64,000 nucleotides of DNA. It comes from Acidobacteriaceae bacterium UBA1307. Its GTDB lineage: Bacteria; Acidobacteriota; Terriglobia; Terriglobales; Acidobacteriaceae. The notes below the pieces were generated by a model. That model saw nothing but the letters and a program-made list of their open reading frames with translations. It was not told the origin of the DNA and made no database searches. Made by a program: the position numbers and the translations under genes. The stretch spans positions 44,474 through 108,473 of the forward strand of contig DBTV01000036.1 of assembly GCA_002307235.1 (NCBI GenBank), written 5' to 3'. Every line of letters begins with the position of its first letter. Within the stretch, counting starts at the first letter, position 1. Of this stretch, positions 33,763 to 41,932 are shown piece by piece.

Positions 33763-34812
33763 CTACTCGAAGGTGACGATGCCGGGGCGCAGGGGGTGCG
33801 CGGTGCCGGGGAGTTCATCGAGCGGAGGCGCGCCGAGGTTGGCCAGTGCGGGCATGGAGCGATCGGTTTCGCCGGGGTCTTCGGCAAGCGCGGCGAGCGT
33901 GGTGGGGATGAGCGCGACCGGGCTGCGGGGCACGATGCGGAAGCGGCCGCGGGCAAAGTAGTCAACGATCAGCGCCGAGGTGAGATAGGGATTGACGACG
34001 GCCAGAGGCACCACGTAGATGGATTTGGTCGTCAGCGCCTCGGCAACGTTTTTGTTGGCGATACTGTTGCGCCGGTAGCCGGAAATCTGCGGCAGCTCGT
34101 AGACGGTGAGGCCGAGTTCGGGATGCTTGCGGCTGTAGCGCATCAGCCGCTCGGTGGTCATTTTGGGCGTGGTCAGGCCGGCGTCGGGCAAGATGGCGCG
34201 GCGAAAGTGCCGGGGAAAGTAATCGTTGAGCACGCCACGGGCAAAGTCCGCGCAGTTGTTGAAGAACAGATTGAAGTGGCTGGCATTGGGGTCGGCGTTG
34301 AGGCGCGCCATCAGCGCATCGTCCTGCGCCGGGGTGGTGTTGAAGCGGTAGGCGTAGATGCGCCGCTCGTAGGAGGCGCCGATCAACTGAGCCCAGCCGC
34401 CATGCAGGAAGTTTCCTTCGGAAAGATCTTCGCCAAGCGCGAGCAGATGCGCTTCGTGGTAGCGACTGCGCAGCCGATGCACGGTTTCGCGATCCGCGTG
34501 GGCGGGAGCGTCTTCAACGCGCTCGGTGGCGTAGAGATAGGGCACGAGCGGCATGGCGATCCAGTCATAGCCGCTGATGCCCTGATAGCGGGAGAGAACG
34601 ACGCCGAGTTCGCCGGGCTGGCAGCGACGGAGCTTGAGCGGAGTTTCGGCGCAGACGCGGGCCAGATAGATGGCGGTGTGTCCGGTGGGATTGACGGCGC
34701 CGAAGAGGCCATAGGGCTCTTCGAGCAGCAGAGCGGCCTGGGCGCAGGCGCACGAAGCCGCGCCTGCCAGCAAAAGCAGCAGTGCGAGTGCACGGATGCG
34801 GACGCGCCGCAT
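33763..34812 (-). CDS. Secreted protein with papain-like (DUF4105/LRAT-like) motifs
   Basis: 349 residues from ATG 34812, chosen because it gives a signal peptide (MRRVRIRALALLLLLAGAAS, then CACAQ); upstream in-frame ATGs at 34917 and 34941 lack ribosome sites. TGHTAIYLARVC (His45) and FNLFFNNCADFARG (Asn186-Cys187) are placed as the His and Cys of permuted papain-fold families such as DUF4105 or LRAT-like hydrolases. A long beta-rich tail follows. The C in CACA could be a lipobox (AASC). Function unknown; a periplasmic thiol hydrolase or acyltransferase is plausible. Confidence 0.6.
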   Translation of the reverse strand: MRRVRIRALALLLLLAGAASCACAQAALLLEEPYGLFGAVNPTGHTAIYLARVCAETPLKLRRCQPGELGVVLSRYQGISGYDWIAMPLVPYLYATERVEDAPAHADRETVHRLRSRYHEAHLLALGEDLSEGNFLHGGWAQLIGASYERRIYAYRFNTTPAQDDALMARLNADPNASHFNLFFNNCADFARGVLNDYFPRHFRRAILPDAGLTTPKMTTERLMRYSRKHPELGLTVYELPQISGYRRNSIANKNVAEALTTKSIYVVPLAVVNPYLTSALIVDYFARGRFRIVPRSPVALIPTTLAALAEDPGETDRSMPALANLGAPPLDELPGTAHPLRPGIVTFE

Positions 34813-35123
34813 GAGATGCGGATCGGCTCTTGGAAGCACCTGGGCTTCGTCTCCTTCTGTTGTAAGCGCCGGAGCGTGCAAGGGAAACCGGCGGTGGACG
34901 CGCGATGGGGCTGGCATGGAATCATCTTTGGCCGTGTGCAACGCTGCGATGGCCAGAAGACAAGAGCGTGGATCGAGAGCTCACCCGGCGGATCGAAAAA
35001 CCGTTTCTAGGATAGTAAAACGCTGACGCGAAAAAAAAGTTGTGCTGTCGGGGACAGACGGCGGTTGAGGGGCGGAAGGTCCGCAGACGGCTGCTTGCAT
35101 CCTGATTTTTTGGGCGCGCTCCA
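34813..35123. other. Intergenic region upstream of the papain-like gene
   Basis: About 310 bases between the chosen start and the first repeat. It contains the possible 5' extension of the papain-like gene up to 34941 and an AT-rich stretch at 35010-35040 that could hold its promoter. Nothing else is recognisable. Confidence 0.35.
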
Positions 35124-35200
35124 ACAGGGGCTAAAGCCCTGCCCATCATGCAAGAGCTTTTCGGCCCGACTGAAGTCGGGCCCTGACACAAGACCTGTTT
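35124..35200. repeat. Paired-hairpin repeat (R3), copy 1
   Basis: First hairpin AGGGGCTAAAGCCCT, then about 25 bases, then GGCCCGACTGAAGTCGGGCC, ending CTGACACAAGACCTGTT. The second half is almost identical to 40651-40692. Other family members with the same two-hairpin layout are at 54955-55020, 55828-55898 and 58884-58955. Confidence 0.75.
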
Positions 35201-35267
35201 GCCGCCGCACTTTTTTTGCAACCGCGCAATTCGTACGCTTTCAAACGCGGGTCTTCGTGCGTGGTTC

Positions 35268-35394
35268 AGAGCTTTTCCAGAGCAAAATCCGAGTCACCGT
35301 GCCCTCGTCAAGATATGTGCAGGGGGGCTTTTTCTTGATGAAAAAGACCCTCGGCAGCCTGCTTTCGCTCTACAGCAATTGGAAAAATGCCTTA
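35268..35394. repeat. Inverted-repeat element (R2), copy 2
   Basis: The right part is conserved: GGGGCTTTTTCTTGATG-AAAAAGACCCTC hairpin, CTGCTTTCGCTCTACAGC and the CAATTGGAAAAATGCC end. The left part (from AGAGCTTTTCC, 35268) is degenerate. The right end includes the stop codon (TAA, complement of 35392-35394) of the DUF190 gene. Confidence 0.7.
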
Positions 35395-35742
35395 GCGCGG
35401 AGATGGGGCCTGTTGATGGGTGGGGACGATGACGCGGGTGGGCTCGACCTCGATGAGGCCGCTGCCGGTGCGGCGCTCAAGCTCGGGCAGAATGGCCTCG
35501 ACCTTCTCTTCTGTGTCGATGAACTTGACCAGGATGGGCAACTGGTCGCTGATGTCGAGGATGTGGGCCGAGTGCATGCGGTGTTCCGCGCCGAAGCCGG
35601 CCACGCCCTTGAGTACGGTGACGCCGGCGATGCCGCTGTGGAAGAGGAAATCGAGGACATCGGCGTAGACGGGCATACCGTGATGACGAGCTGCGTCGCT
35701 GAGATAGAGGGTGACTTTGAGAGCGTTTCCGGTCGCGAGCAT
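35392..35742 (-). CDS. DUF190 family protein
   Basis: 116-residue protein with the DUF190 pattern: LKVTLYLSDAARHHGMPVYADVLDFLFHSGIAGVTVLKGVAGFG, then HSAHILDISDQLPILVKFIDTEEKVEAILPELE. The fold is PII-like (ferredoxin-type). AAGGAG precedes ATG 35742. It lies just downstream of crcB on the same strand; DUF190 proteins are frequent neighbours of fluoride exporters, so a role in fluoride response is suggested. The stop codon lies within an R2 inverted-repeat end. Confidence 0.88.
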   Translation of the reverse strand: MLATGNALKVTLYLSDAARHHGMPVYADVLDFLFHSGIAGVTVLKGVAGFGAEHRMHSAHILDISDQLPILVKFIDTEEKVEAILPELERRTGSGLIEVEPTRVIVPTHQQAPSPR

Positions 35743-35927
35743 GGTGGCTCCTTTGCTCGACCCGGCGCATGCGCCACGTCGAGCTGCAACGCATGCATTG
35801 AAGCACCGTTGCAGCCCGGAACGCAAGCGGAAACAGCACAGACCGCAGTCCGGCGGTTCTGATTTTTTGGGGGGGGAGGGTGCCGCTGAGGTTGCGGGCC
35901 ATGCGAGTGCGGAGGCTTTGCGAAAAT

Positions 35928-36027
35928 GCAACCGCAGATCCCCTTCGACTGCGCTCAGGGCAGGCTTTCGACGCACCACCCCCAGGCTGATGAAAACGTC
36001 TGGGGCCCCGTTCGCTCAGGAGGACGG
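35928..36027 (+). repeat. Dispersed hairpin repeat family R1, copy 3
   Basis: CAACCGCAGATCCCCTTCG is followed by an inserted CTGCGCTCAGGGCAGGC segment, then CCCCAGGCTGATGAAAACG with its imperfect partner and a TTCGCTCAGGAGGAC end. It lies in the 344-base gap between crcB and the DUF190 gene (35743-36086), which otherwise has only a short R4 run. Confidence 0.7.
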
Positions 36028-36060
36028 GCGGTAACGGAGGACAGGGAGCAGTTTCTTTAC

Positions 36061-36084
36061 TGGTCCCTGATCCCTAGTCCCTGG
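36061..36084. repeat. Heptamer repeat (R4) after crcB
   Basis: TGGTCCCTGATCCCTAGTCC lies two bases beyond the crcB stop codon (minus strand), in the same orientation relative to the gene as the runs after the FixC-FixX and cytochrome genes. Confidence 0.6.
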
Positions 36085-36086
36085 CT

Positions 36087-36461
36087 TTACAAAAGTTCTG
36101 CCAATGCGACGCCGCCCCAGGTGGCGACGAGGCCCGCGACGAGGCTGCCGCCGGCGTAGAGGGCGGCGAGGGCGACGGCGCCGGAACGCAGGGTTGCCAG
36201 CGTCTCCCACTCATAGGTCGAGAAGGTGGAATAAGCGCCGATGAAGCCGACGGGGATGAGATAGCGCCAGGCGGGGCTGAGCTCGACGCGCTTGCCGAGC
36301 AGGGTCAGCGTGAAGCCGATGATGAGGCAGGCGGTGACGTTGATGACGAAGGTTCCGTAGGGAAACTTGGCGCCCATGCGGCCGGAGATGGCCGAGCCGA
36401 CCCAGTAGCGGGCCATGGATCCGAGCGCGCCGCCCAGGGCAATCAAAAGATACTTCTGCAC
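36087..36461 (-). CDS. crcB: Fluoride exporter CrcB (Fluc)
   Basis: 124-residue four-helix membrane protein, a dual-topology fluoride channel. Characteristic parts are LIALGGALGSMARYWVG, FPYGTFVINVTACLIIGF (with the conserved Asn) and FIGAYSTFSTYEWETLATL, which contains the phenylalanine and Ser/Thr track. A fluoride riboswitch precedes it on the same strand. AAGGAG (in CCCAAAGGAGAACCT) lies before ATG 36461. Confidence 0.96.
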   Translation of the reverse strand: MQKYLLIALGGALGSMARYWVGSAISGRMGAKFPYGTFVINVTACLIIGFTLTLLGKRVELSPAWRYLIPVGFIGAYSTFSTYEWETLATLRSGAVALAALYAGGSLVAGLVATWGGVALAELL

Positions 36462-36524
36462 GAGGTTCTCCTTTGGGTGGTTTGCAGGGCATGCGCACGC
36501 GATGACTCGACGACAGGCTTGCCC

Positions 36525-36586
36525 TGCCAGGAGTCATCAGCCTCCGGACGAGCCGGGGGCGGTTCAGGGTGAACTCCATCACCACG
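36525..36586 (-). promoter_or_regulatory. Fluoride riboswitch (crcB RNA motif)
   Basis: On the minus strand the leader of crcB carries GGTGATGGAGTTCACC (stem with the conserved GATG), then TGAACCGCC, a variable stem and GGCTGATGACTCCTGG. The GGAGT of the first element pairs with ACTCC of the last, as in the aptamer pseudoknot. The order and the GATG...CTGATG elements match the crcB motif. A second GAGTCATC copy (complement of 36501-36508) lies just downstream and could compete in the expression platform. Confidence 0.88.
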
Positions 36587-36762
36587 CAGTTTTTATTTTA
36601 TCGCGGCGGTGGGGGCGACCGCCGCGAGGATGGGTCTTGGCACGAGCTTTATTTCCGCAGAAGCGTTGTTCCGCAGGGGCTGGAGCCTGCGATTTTTCTG
36701 GCGATCTTCGACACGGCTGAAGCCATGTTCTTTCAAAAACGCAGCGAACTTCAAAGTGCTTT

Positions 36763-36876
36763 AGAGCATTTTTCCAATACACGTGCAGAGTTCGATTGCG
36801 TGCAAGGGGTCTTTTTTTTGAGGAAAAAGACCCTCGGCATTCTGCTTTCGCTCTACAGCAATGGGAAAAATGCTTT
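36763..36876. repeat. Inverted-repeat element (R2), copy 3
   Basis: The best preserved copy: AGAGCATTTTTCCAATAC at the left and CAATGGGAAAAATGCTTTAG at the right, with an internal GGGTCTTTTT-TTTGAG-GAAAAAGACCC hairpin. The right end contains the TAA stop codon of the PLP-enzyme gene. To its left (36650-36735) is a decayed paired-hairpin repeat. Together they fill most of the 413-base gap 36462-36874. Confidence 0.75.
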
Positions 36877-38092
36877 AGCTCTCAAGCGCCTGATCGAGAT
36901 CGCGGCAGAGATCCTCGGGAGCTTCGAGGCCTATGGAGACGCGGAAGACGCCGTCGCCTGCGTAGGCGCGGAAGCTTTCGAGCGCCTTGCCGGTGAGGTG
37001 GAAGGAGCTTTCCATGATGGCGTCGGTGGGGATGTGCCAGAGGAGGCTGCGCTGTTTGCCGAGCGAAACCGCATAGGTAAAGACGCGGAGTTTTTTGTAG
37101 AGTTGCTCGGCAAGCGGACCGCCGGGGGCTTTGGTCTGGAAGGTCAGCATGCCGGAGAAGTTCTGCATCTGGCGGAGGGCCAGCGCGTGTTGCGGATGCG
37201 AGGCGAGGCCGGGGTAGATGACGCGCGCGATGGCCGGGTGCGACTCCAGAAAACGCGCAACGTGCAGAGCGGCTTTTTCGTGAGCCTGCATGCGCAGCTC
37301 CAGCGTGTGCAGGCCGCGACGAATGAGCCATGCGTTGAAGGGACTGAGCGCGCCGCCGAAGTGAATCAACGCACCCTGACGGAGCTTGGCCAACGGCGCG
37401 CGACGGCCGATGATGGCGCCACCGAGCGCGTCGCCGTGGCCGTTGAGATATTTCGTCAACGAGTGGACAACGTAGTCGGCACCGAGTGCGAGCGGGCGGG
37501 TGGCGACGGGCGTGGCCATGGTGGAATCGACGACGAACTCGGCACCGGCCGCATGCGCGATGTTGGCGGCGGCGGCGATGTCGGTGAGGCGCAGGATGGG
37601 ATTGGCGGGCGTTTCGGCCCAGAGCAGGCGCGTGTTTTTGCGCACGGCCGCGGCGACAGATTCAAGGTCAGAAAAATCGACGGTGGTGACCTCGATGCCG
37701 AAGCCGGGCAGGGTGTTCCGCGCCAGCTCGGCCAGGCCCGCGTAGCAGACGTCGCTGAGCACAAGATGATCGCCCGCGCGCAGAGTGCCGAGCAGAAGGC
37801 CCGCGATGGCGCCCATGCCGGAGGCGAAACAGAGCGCGTCCTCGCCGCCTTCAAGGCTGGCGAGTTTTTCTTCGAGCGCGTGCACGGTGGGCGTGGCCCA
37901 GCGGGAGTAGAAATAGGGCGAATCGGCGGAGAGATCCTCGGCCGAAAAGCCGACCGTGGCCGGGTCGGCGACAAAGTTGGTGGAGAGAACCAGCGAGGGC
38001 TCGACGGCGCCATGGACTGGATCGGCGGGCTCGCCGACGTGCAGGGCGCGGGTGCTGAAGGCATTTTTCTCTACTTTTTCTTCTTGAGGCAC
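36875..38092 (-). CDS. Trans-sulfuration family PLP enzyme, second copy
   Basis: 405-residue Cys/Met-metabolism PLP enzyme. It shows YFYSRWATPTVHALEEKLASLEGGEDAL, FASGMGAIAGLLLGTL, AETPANPILRLTD, VVDSTMATPVATRPL and HSLTKYLNGHGDALGG with the PLP lysine. It is closer to methionine gamma-lyase/cystathionine gamma-synthase-like proteins than to O-acetylhomoserine sulfhydrylase by eye. GTG 38092 is chosen because AAGGAG precedes it at nine bases; a longer frame to 38149 lacks a site. Substrate is undetermined. Its stop codon lies in an R2 repeat end. Confidence 0.88.
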   Translation of the reverse strand: MPQEEKVEKNAFSTRALHVGEPADPVHGAVEPSLVLSTNFVADPATVGFSAEDLSADSPYFYSRWATPTVHALEEKLASLEGGEDALCFASGMGAIAGLLLGTLRAGDHLVLSDVCYAGLAELARNTLPGFGIEVTTVDFSDLESVAAAVRKNTRLLWAETPANPILRLTDIAAAANIAHAAGAEFVVDSTMATPVATRPLALGADYVVHSLTKYLNGHGDALGGAIIGRRAPLAKLRQGALIHFGGALSPFNAWLIRRGLHTLELRMQAHEKAALHVARFLESHPAIARVIYPGLASHPQHALALRQMQNFSGMLTFQTKAPGGPLAEQLYKKLRVFTYAVSLGKQRSLLWHIPTDAIMESSFHLTGKALESFRAYAGDGVFRVSIGLEAPEDLCRDLDQALES

Positions 38093-38221
38093 GGAGCGAT
38101 TCTCCTTGTTCGACAAGGATACGCCGGGGCGGAAAAGCGCGGGGCGCAAGGTGAGACGCGCAGGAAAAAATTACGCGAGGGCCGCTCGAATCGCGCGCCG
38201 CTGCGTCTAAACCGGCAAGTC

Positions 38222-39418
38222 ATGCGACGAATTCTTCTACCCCTTGCCGTACTCTGCGTGCCGGTCTGCACGATGGCACAGGCTCCTGCTACGGCCACGC
38301 CCGCCGAGGCACTGGCCGATGCGATGGCACCGTTTCTCGCCACGCGCCAGCAACCGGACGACCTGACCGAGGCTGACCAGCGCGCGCTGGCGCTGGGTCG
38401 CGCGCGCGCCGCGGAGGCCTGCGTGCCGATGGACGCGCAGACGCTGGAGGGACGCATACCGCTGGAGCTGGCGCGGCTATGCCTGTTTGGCCAACGGTAC
38501 GAACCGGCGCGACAGGCGGCGCTGCGCGCGCTGCACACTGTGCCCGAGACCGAACAGTGGGAGGCGCATCAACTGCTGGCCGAGGCCTTTCTTGGACTCG
38601 ACAATCCGGTGAATGCGGCGATTCAGTTGCTGGCCGTGGAAGCCAGCGGGCACTTTGATCCGGCGGCCTACCGGCTCATGGTGCGAGCGCTTGACGCGGG
38701 CGGAGTTTTGCAGGACAGAAGCATGAACGAGCTTTGCCACGTACAGCTCACGCATGCGCTGGCACTGCTCGAACAGGGCAAGGTGCTCGAAGACGCCAAC
38801 GACACGATTGCGCCCGACCAGATGATGCGCGATGCGTACTTCTCGCTTTCTCTGCTGCAGGTGCGGCACGAAGCAACGGAGGCGACGGTGGAAGCGCGAT
38901 TGCAAAAGGCCGCGCAGTTACCGGCGCTGCGCGCGCTGGTGGGAGGCAGGGCGATGGAGTTGCCCGGCGCGCGCTTTGCGGCCGCAGGCAAGCCGGTCAC
39001 TGTGGATCGACTCCAAGGCACGAGCCTGCTTGTTGGCAAAGCGCCCGCGAGCCGCACGATTGCGCTCACGCAGGACTCATGGCTGCTGGTGAGCGGCGCG
39101 CTCTGGTTGCCGGGCACTGAAGGCCGCATTGCGCAACTGGCGCAGAAGGTGGGCAACGGGCCTCTGTTGCTTGTTACAAGCTGGGAGATGCAATCGGCGA
39201 CGAGCCACGCCGAGGCCATGCAGCAACTGCGCGCCTTCCAGAAAAAAGTTCATCAGCCGATTCTGGTTGTCGACGCCGCGCAACTCGGGGCGCTGTTCGC
39301 CGATGTTGCTCCCTCGGCGCTGGTGGTGCGCCAGGGAAAAATTGAGGCGGCTGGAGAGTTGCGCAATGCCTCGGCCGCGGAAATTTTCCGAAGGGCTTTG
39401 ACGCCGCCAAAATTGTAA
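38222..39418 (+). CDS. Secreted helical-repeat hypothetical protein
   Basis: 398 residues from ATG 38222 with a signal peptide (MRRILLPLAVLCVPVCTMAQ). The middle is helical with TPR-like packing (CLFGQRYEPARQAALRALHTVPETEQWEAHQLLAEAFLGLDNPVNAAIQLLAVEA). The C-terminal third alternates strands and helices (SLLVGKAPASRTIALTQDSWLLVSG, PLLLVTSWEMQSATSHAEAM, QPILVVDAAQLGALF, ALVVRQGKIEAAGEL), resembling a thioredoxin-like fold without Cys-Cys. No family recognised. It is divergent from the PLP-enzyme gene. Confidence 0.65.
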   Translation: MRRILLPLAVLCVPVCTMAQAPATATPAEALADAMAPFLATRQQPDDLTEADQRALALGRARAAEACVPMDAQTLEGRIPLELARLCLFGQRYEPARQAALRALHTVPETEQWEAHQLLAEAFLGLDNPVNAAIQLLAVEASGHFDPAAYRLMVRALDAGGVLQDRSMNELCHVQLTHALALLEQGKVLEDANDTIAPDQMMRDAYFSLSLLQVRHEATEATVEARLQKAAQLPALRALVGGRAMELPGARFAAAGKPVTVDRLQGTSLLVGKAPASRTIALTQDSWLLVSGALWLPGTEGRIAQLAQKVGNGPLLLVTSWEMQSATSHAEAMQQLRAFQKKVHQPILVVDAAQLGALFADVAPSALVVRQGKIEAAGELRNASAAEIFRRALTPPKL

Positions 39419-39604
39419 GACGAGCTATATCAACATCAACGTTTTTCAGCGGAGAACGATGCGTGAGTCTGGGTGAGTCCGGCCGGGGAATTTTTTGGTT
39501 GCGGGCAGAGGCGCCGGGGCTCTGGTAACGAGCAAAAAACCTTGGTTTTACAGGGCTCGGGAGGTGGGTGTGATACTTTAAAAAATTGGAGAAAGAAACA
39601 AAAA

Positions 39605-40576
39605 ATGTCCGCGATTAAAACATTCATCAAGCACCACTATCGTCACTTCAACGCCGCCGCACTGATCGACGCGGCCGAGGGCTACAACACGCACCTGGCC
39701 TCGGGCGGCAAGATGTTCGTTACGATGGGCGGCGCCATGAGCACTGCAGAGCTTGGCCTGTCACTGGCCGAGATGATCCGTCAGGACAAGATCCACGGCA
39801 TCTGCTGTACCGGCGCCAACCTCGAAGAGGATGTCTTCAACCTCGTGGCGCACGACTACTACGAGCGCGTCCCGGGCTACCGCGATTTGACGCCCAAGGA
39901 CGAGGCCGCGTTGCTGGCCCGCCACATGAACCGCGTCACCGACACCTGCATCCCTGAAGAAGAGGCGATGCGCCGCATTGAGAAGGTAGTGCTGGCGGAG
40001 TGGGTGAAGGCCGACAAGGCAGGCGAGCGCTACTTCCCGCACGAGTTCATGTACAAGATTCTGTTGTCGGGCGTGCTGAAGGAGTCGTACCAGATCGATC
40101 CGAAGAACTCGTGGCTTTTGGCTGCGGCCGAGAAGAACCTGCCGATCTTTGTTCCCGGCTGGGAAGACTCGACGCTGGGCAACATGTTCACCGGTCACTG
40201 CATCAAGGGCGACATCAAGAACGTGCACACGGTGCGCACGGGCATTGAGTACATGATGAAGCTGGCCGACTGGTACATGCAGACGGCGACCAAGAATCCG
40301 CTGGGCTTCTTCCAGATTGCGGGCGGCATCTCGGGCGACTTCCCGATCTGCGTGGTGCCGATGCTCTCGCAGGATCTGGAGCGGGACGATGTGCCGCTGT
40401 GGGGCTACTTCTGCCAGATCTCCGACTCGACGACCAGCTACGGCTCGTACTCGGGCGCGGTGCCGAACGAGAAGATCACCTGGGGCAAGCTGCACCCCGA
40501 CACGCCGAAGTTCATCGTCGAGTCCGATGCGACCATCGTGGCTCCGCTGATCTTCGCCTACGTGCTCGGCTGGTAG
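39605..40576 (+). CDS. Deoxyhypusine-synthase-like protein
   Basis: 323-residue member of the deoxyhypusine synthase family. Recognisable parts are FVTMGGAMSTAELGLSLAEMIRQDKI (NAD-binding start), ICCTGANLEEDVFNLVAHDYYE, NLPIFVPGWEDSTLGNMF, HPDTPK and the active-site segment EKITWGKLHP, with Lys295 in the place of the substrate-binding lysine. Bacteria have no eIF5A substrate; characterised bacterial relatives act in polyamine synthesis (for example homospermidine), so such a role is inferred. GGAGAAAG precedes ATG 39605. Confidence 0.9.
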   Translation: MSAIKTFIKHHYRHFNAAALIDAAEGYNTHLASGGKMFVTMGGAMSTAELGLSLAEMIRQDKIHGICCTGANLEEDVFNLVAHDYYERVPGYRDLTPKDEAALLARHMNRVTDTCIPEEEAMRRIEKVVLAEWVKADKAGERYFPHEFMYKILLSGVLKESYQIDPKNSWLLAAAEKNLPIFVPGWEDSTLGNMFTGHCIKGDIKNVHTVRTGIEYMMKLADWYMQTATKNPLGFFQIAGGISGDFPICVVPMLSQDLERDDVPLWGYFCQISDSTTSYGSYSGAVPNEKITWGKLHPDTPKFIVESDATIVAPLIFAYVLGW

Positions 40577-40606
40577 TTTCGCCTCGCCTTCGGCGAGCAG
40601 ACAAAG

Positions 40607-40641
40607 ACGGCGCTCTCATTGCGAGAGCGCCGTTTGTTTTG
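40607..40641 (+). terminator. Intrinsic terminator of the deoxyhypusine-synthase-like gene
   Basis: ACGGCGCTCTC-ATTGC-GAGAGCGCCGT (11-bp perfect stem) followed by TTTGTTTT, 30 bases after the stop codon. Confidence 0.9.
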
Positions 40642-40650
40642 TTGAGTGAG

Positions 40651-40717
40651 CTTTTTCGGCCCGACTAAAGTCAGGCCCTGACACAAGACCTGTTCACTCT
40701 TTACTGCTCACTGTCTT
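40651..40717. repeat. Half of a paired-hairpin repeat (R3) followed by R6
   Basis: GGCCCGACTAAAGTCAGGCC and the CTGACACAAGACCTGTT tail (40658-40694) are nearly identical to the second half of 35124-35200. TTCACTCTTTACTGCTCACTGTC (family R6, written here across 40692-40713) runs up to the stop codon of the GH18 gene. Confidence 0.65.
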
Positions 40718-41760
40718 TATTGCCTTTTCGGCAGCAGCTTCCAGATAGCGGGGTCTTCTTCGCCGAGGACCCAGGAGCAGAAGCCTTCGAGACCACGCTG
40801 CTTCGCGAGTTCGTAGCGCTCGGCAAAGGTGCGGGCGTCGGTGAAGTAGATCCACTCGCGCATCTGGTCGCGGGTGAAGTAGACGTAGGCCGAGCGCTCT
40901 TCGTCGTCCCACTGAATCTTGCGCTGGTAGCGGGCGGCGAGCAGAAAGCTGTCCGGCGCGCTGATGGAGTCGGCGGCGACATTGGTCTTGACCTCACTGC
41001 CCTCGATCTCGGGAGCCTGCGTGTGCCAATGGTAGCCATAGACGGGAATGCCGAGTGAGAGTTTGGCGGCGGGCACGACCTTGAGCGCGTAGTCGAGGTT
41101 GGCAACGGTCCAGGGCCATCCGGCGACCGGGCCGGGGGTGGTCAGATGCGTGTGCTGGTCATAGGTCATCAGGCAGACCAGGTCGACGGATTTGGCGATG
41201 GCTTCGAGGTCGTAGGCGCCGCGCCAGTCGGTGTAGATCCACTTGGAGAAACCGTCTTCGCCCGGATAGCCGGGGGCGTTGGGCACGGTGGCGATGCTGA
41301 GTTGGAGACCGTTTGCGTGCAGCACGGCGGCGGTCTTTGCCACCATGGCCGAGAGCAGATCGCGATCCTTCCAATCGATGTTTTCAAAATCGAATTGAAT
41401 GCCGATGTAGCCGTGAAGTTTTGACTCGCGGACCAGCGCCTGATTCATGGTCTCCTGCGCCTGCGCGCTGCTGGCGAGCTGATGGAACTTGGCTTTGTCA
41501 AAGAGCGCGATCAGGGGCATGACGGGTAGCTTCTCGGCTTTGGCGCGGTCAAGCACCAGAGGATCGGGACCGCCGGAGACCAGGCCATCTTGATCGACGT
41601 TGTACCAGGTGGGAACGGCAAGGCCGATCTGCGAGGAGTGCTCGAGAAAATCGCGCACCGACTTCGCGTCACGTCCGATGTAGAAGAGCGAAACGGGCGC
41701 GGCCAGAGCGTCCATGCTCATGACCAAGGCAATCGCAAACAGCAAAACAATCTTTCTCAT
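40717..41760 (-). CDS. Secreted glycoside hydrolase family 18-like protein
   Basis: 347 residues with a signal peptide (MRKIVLLFAIALVMSMDALA). A GH18 TIM barrel follows: VSLFYIGRD, GLAVPTWYNVDQDG, MPLIALFD, the catalytic strand YIGIQFDFENIDW (Asp124, Glu126 in the DxE position), LSIATVPN, VDLVCLMTYDQH and LSLGIPVYGYHW. This resembles YaaH/SleL-type hydrolases that act on chitin or peptidoglycan. GAGGAGAG precedes ATG 41760. Exact substrate unknown. Confidence 0.88.
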   Translation of the reverse strand: MRKIVLLFAIALVMSMDALAAPVSLFYIGRDAKSVRDFLEHSSQIGLAVPTWYNVDQDGLVSGGPDPLVLDRAKAEKLPVMPLIALFDKAKFHQLASSAQAQETMNQALVRESKLHGYIGIQFDFENIDWKDRDLLSAMVAKTAAVLHANGLQLSIATVPNAPGYPGEDGFSKWIYTDWRGAYDLEAIAKSVDLVCLMTYDQHTHLTTPGPVAGWPWTVANLDYALKVVPAAKLSLGIPVYGYHWHTQAPEIEGSEVKTNVAADSISAPDSFLLAARYQRKIQWDDEERSAYVYFTRDQMREWIYFTDARTFAERYELAKQRGLEGFCSWVLGEEDPAIWKLLPKRQ

Positions 41761-41918
41761 GCTCTCTCCTCGAGAATTTTTCGTATGTCTATTTTCTCGC
41801 ACATTAAAGTCGCGCGGTGATTTTATCGATCAAAGAAAGTTATATGGCTGCTGAAGAAAGAATGTGCTGGAAAACTTTTTGGGTCCATTCTTGAATGTCC
41901 ATGGCCGAGTTTGTCCCC

Positions 41919-41924
41919 TATAAT
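41919..41924 (+). promoter_or_regulatory. -10 box suggesting a leaderless acyltransferase mRNA
   Basis: A perfect TATAAT lies only eight bases before ATG 41933, so transcription would start at or next to the A of the start codon. There is no ribosome binding site (upstream bases are CTTCACCC). A -35 element is not clear; TTGAAT at 41891 would be 22 bases away. Confidence 0.45.
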
Positions 41925-41932
41925 CTTCACCC

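Noticed and set aside
36569..39418. A 949-codon open frame on the plus strand across the riboswitch, PLP-enzyme gene and secreted-protein gene
   Set aside because: Only its last third (38222-39418) has a signal peptide and protein-like sequence; the rest is antisense to a clear PLP-enzyme gene and reflects high GC.
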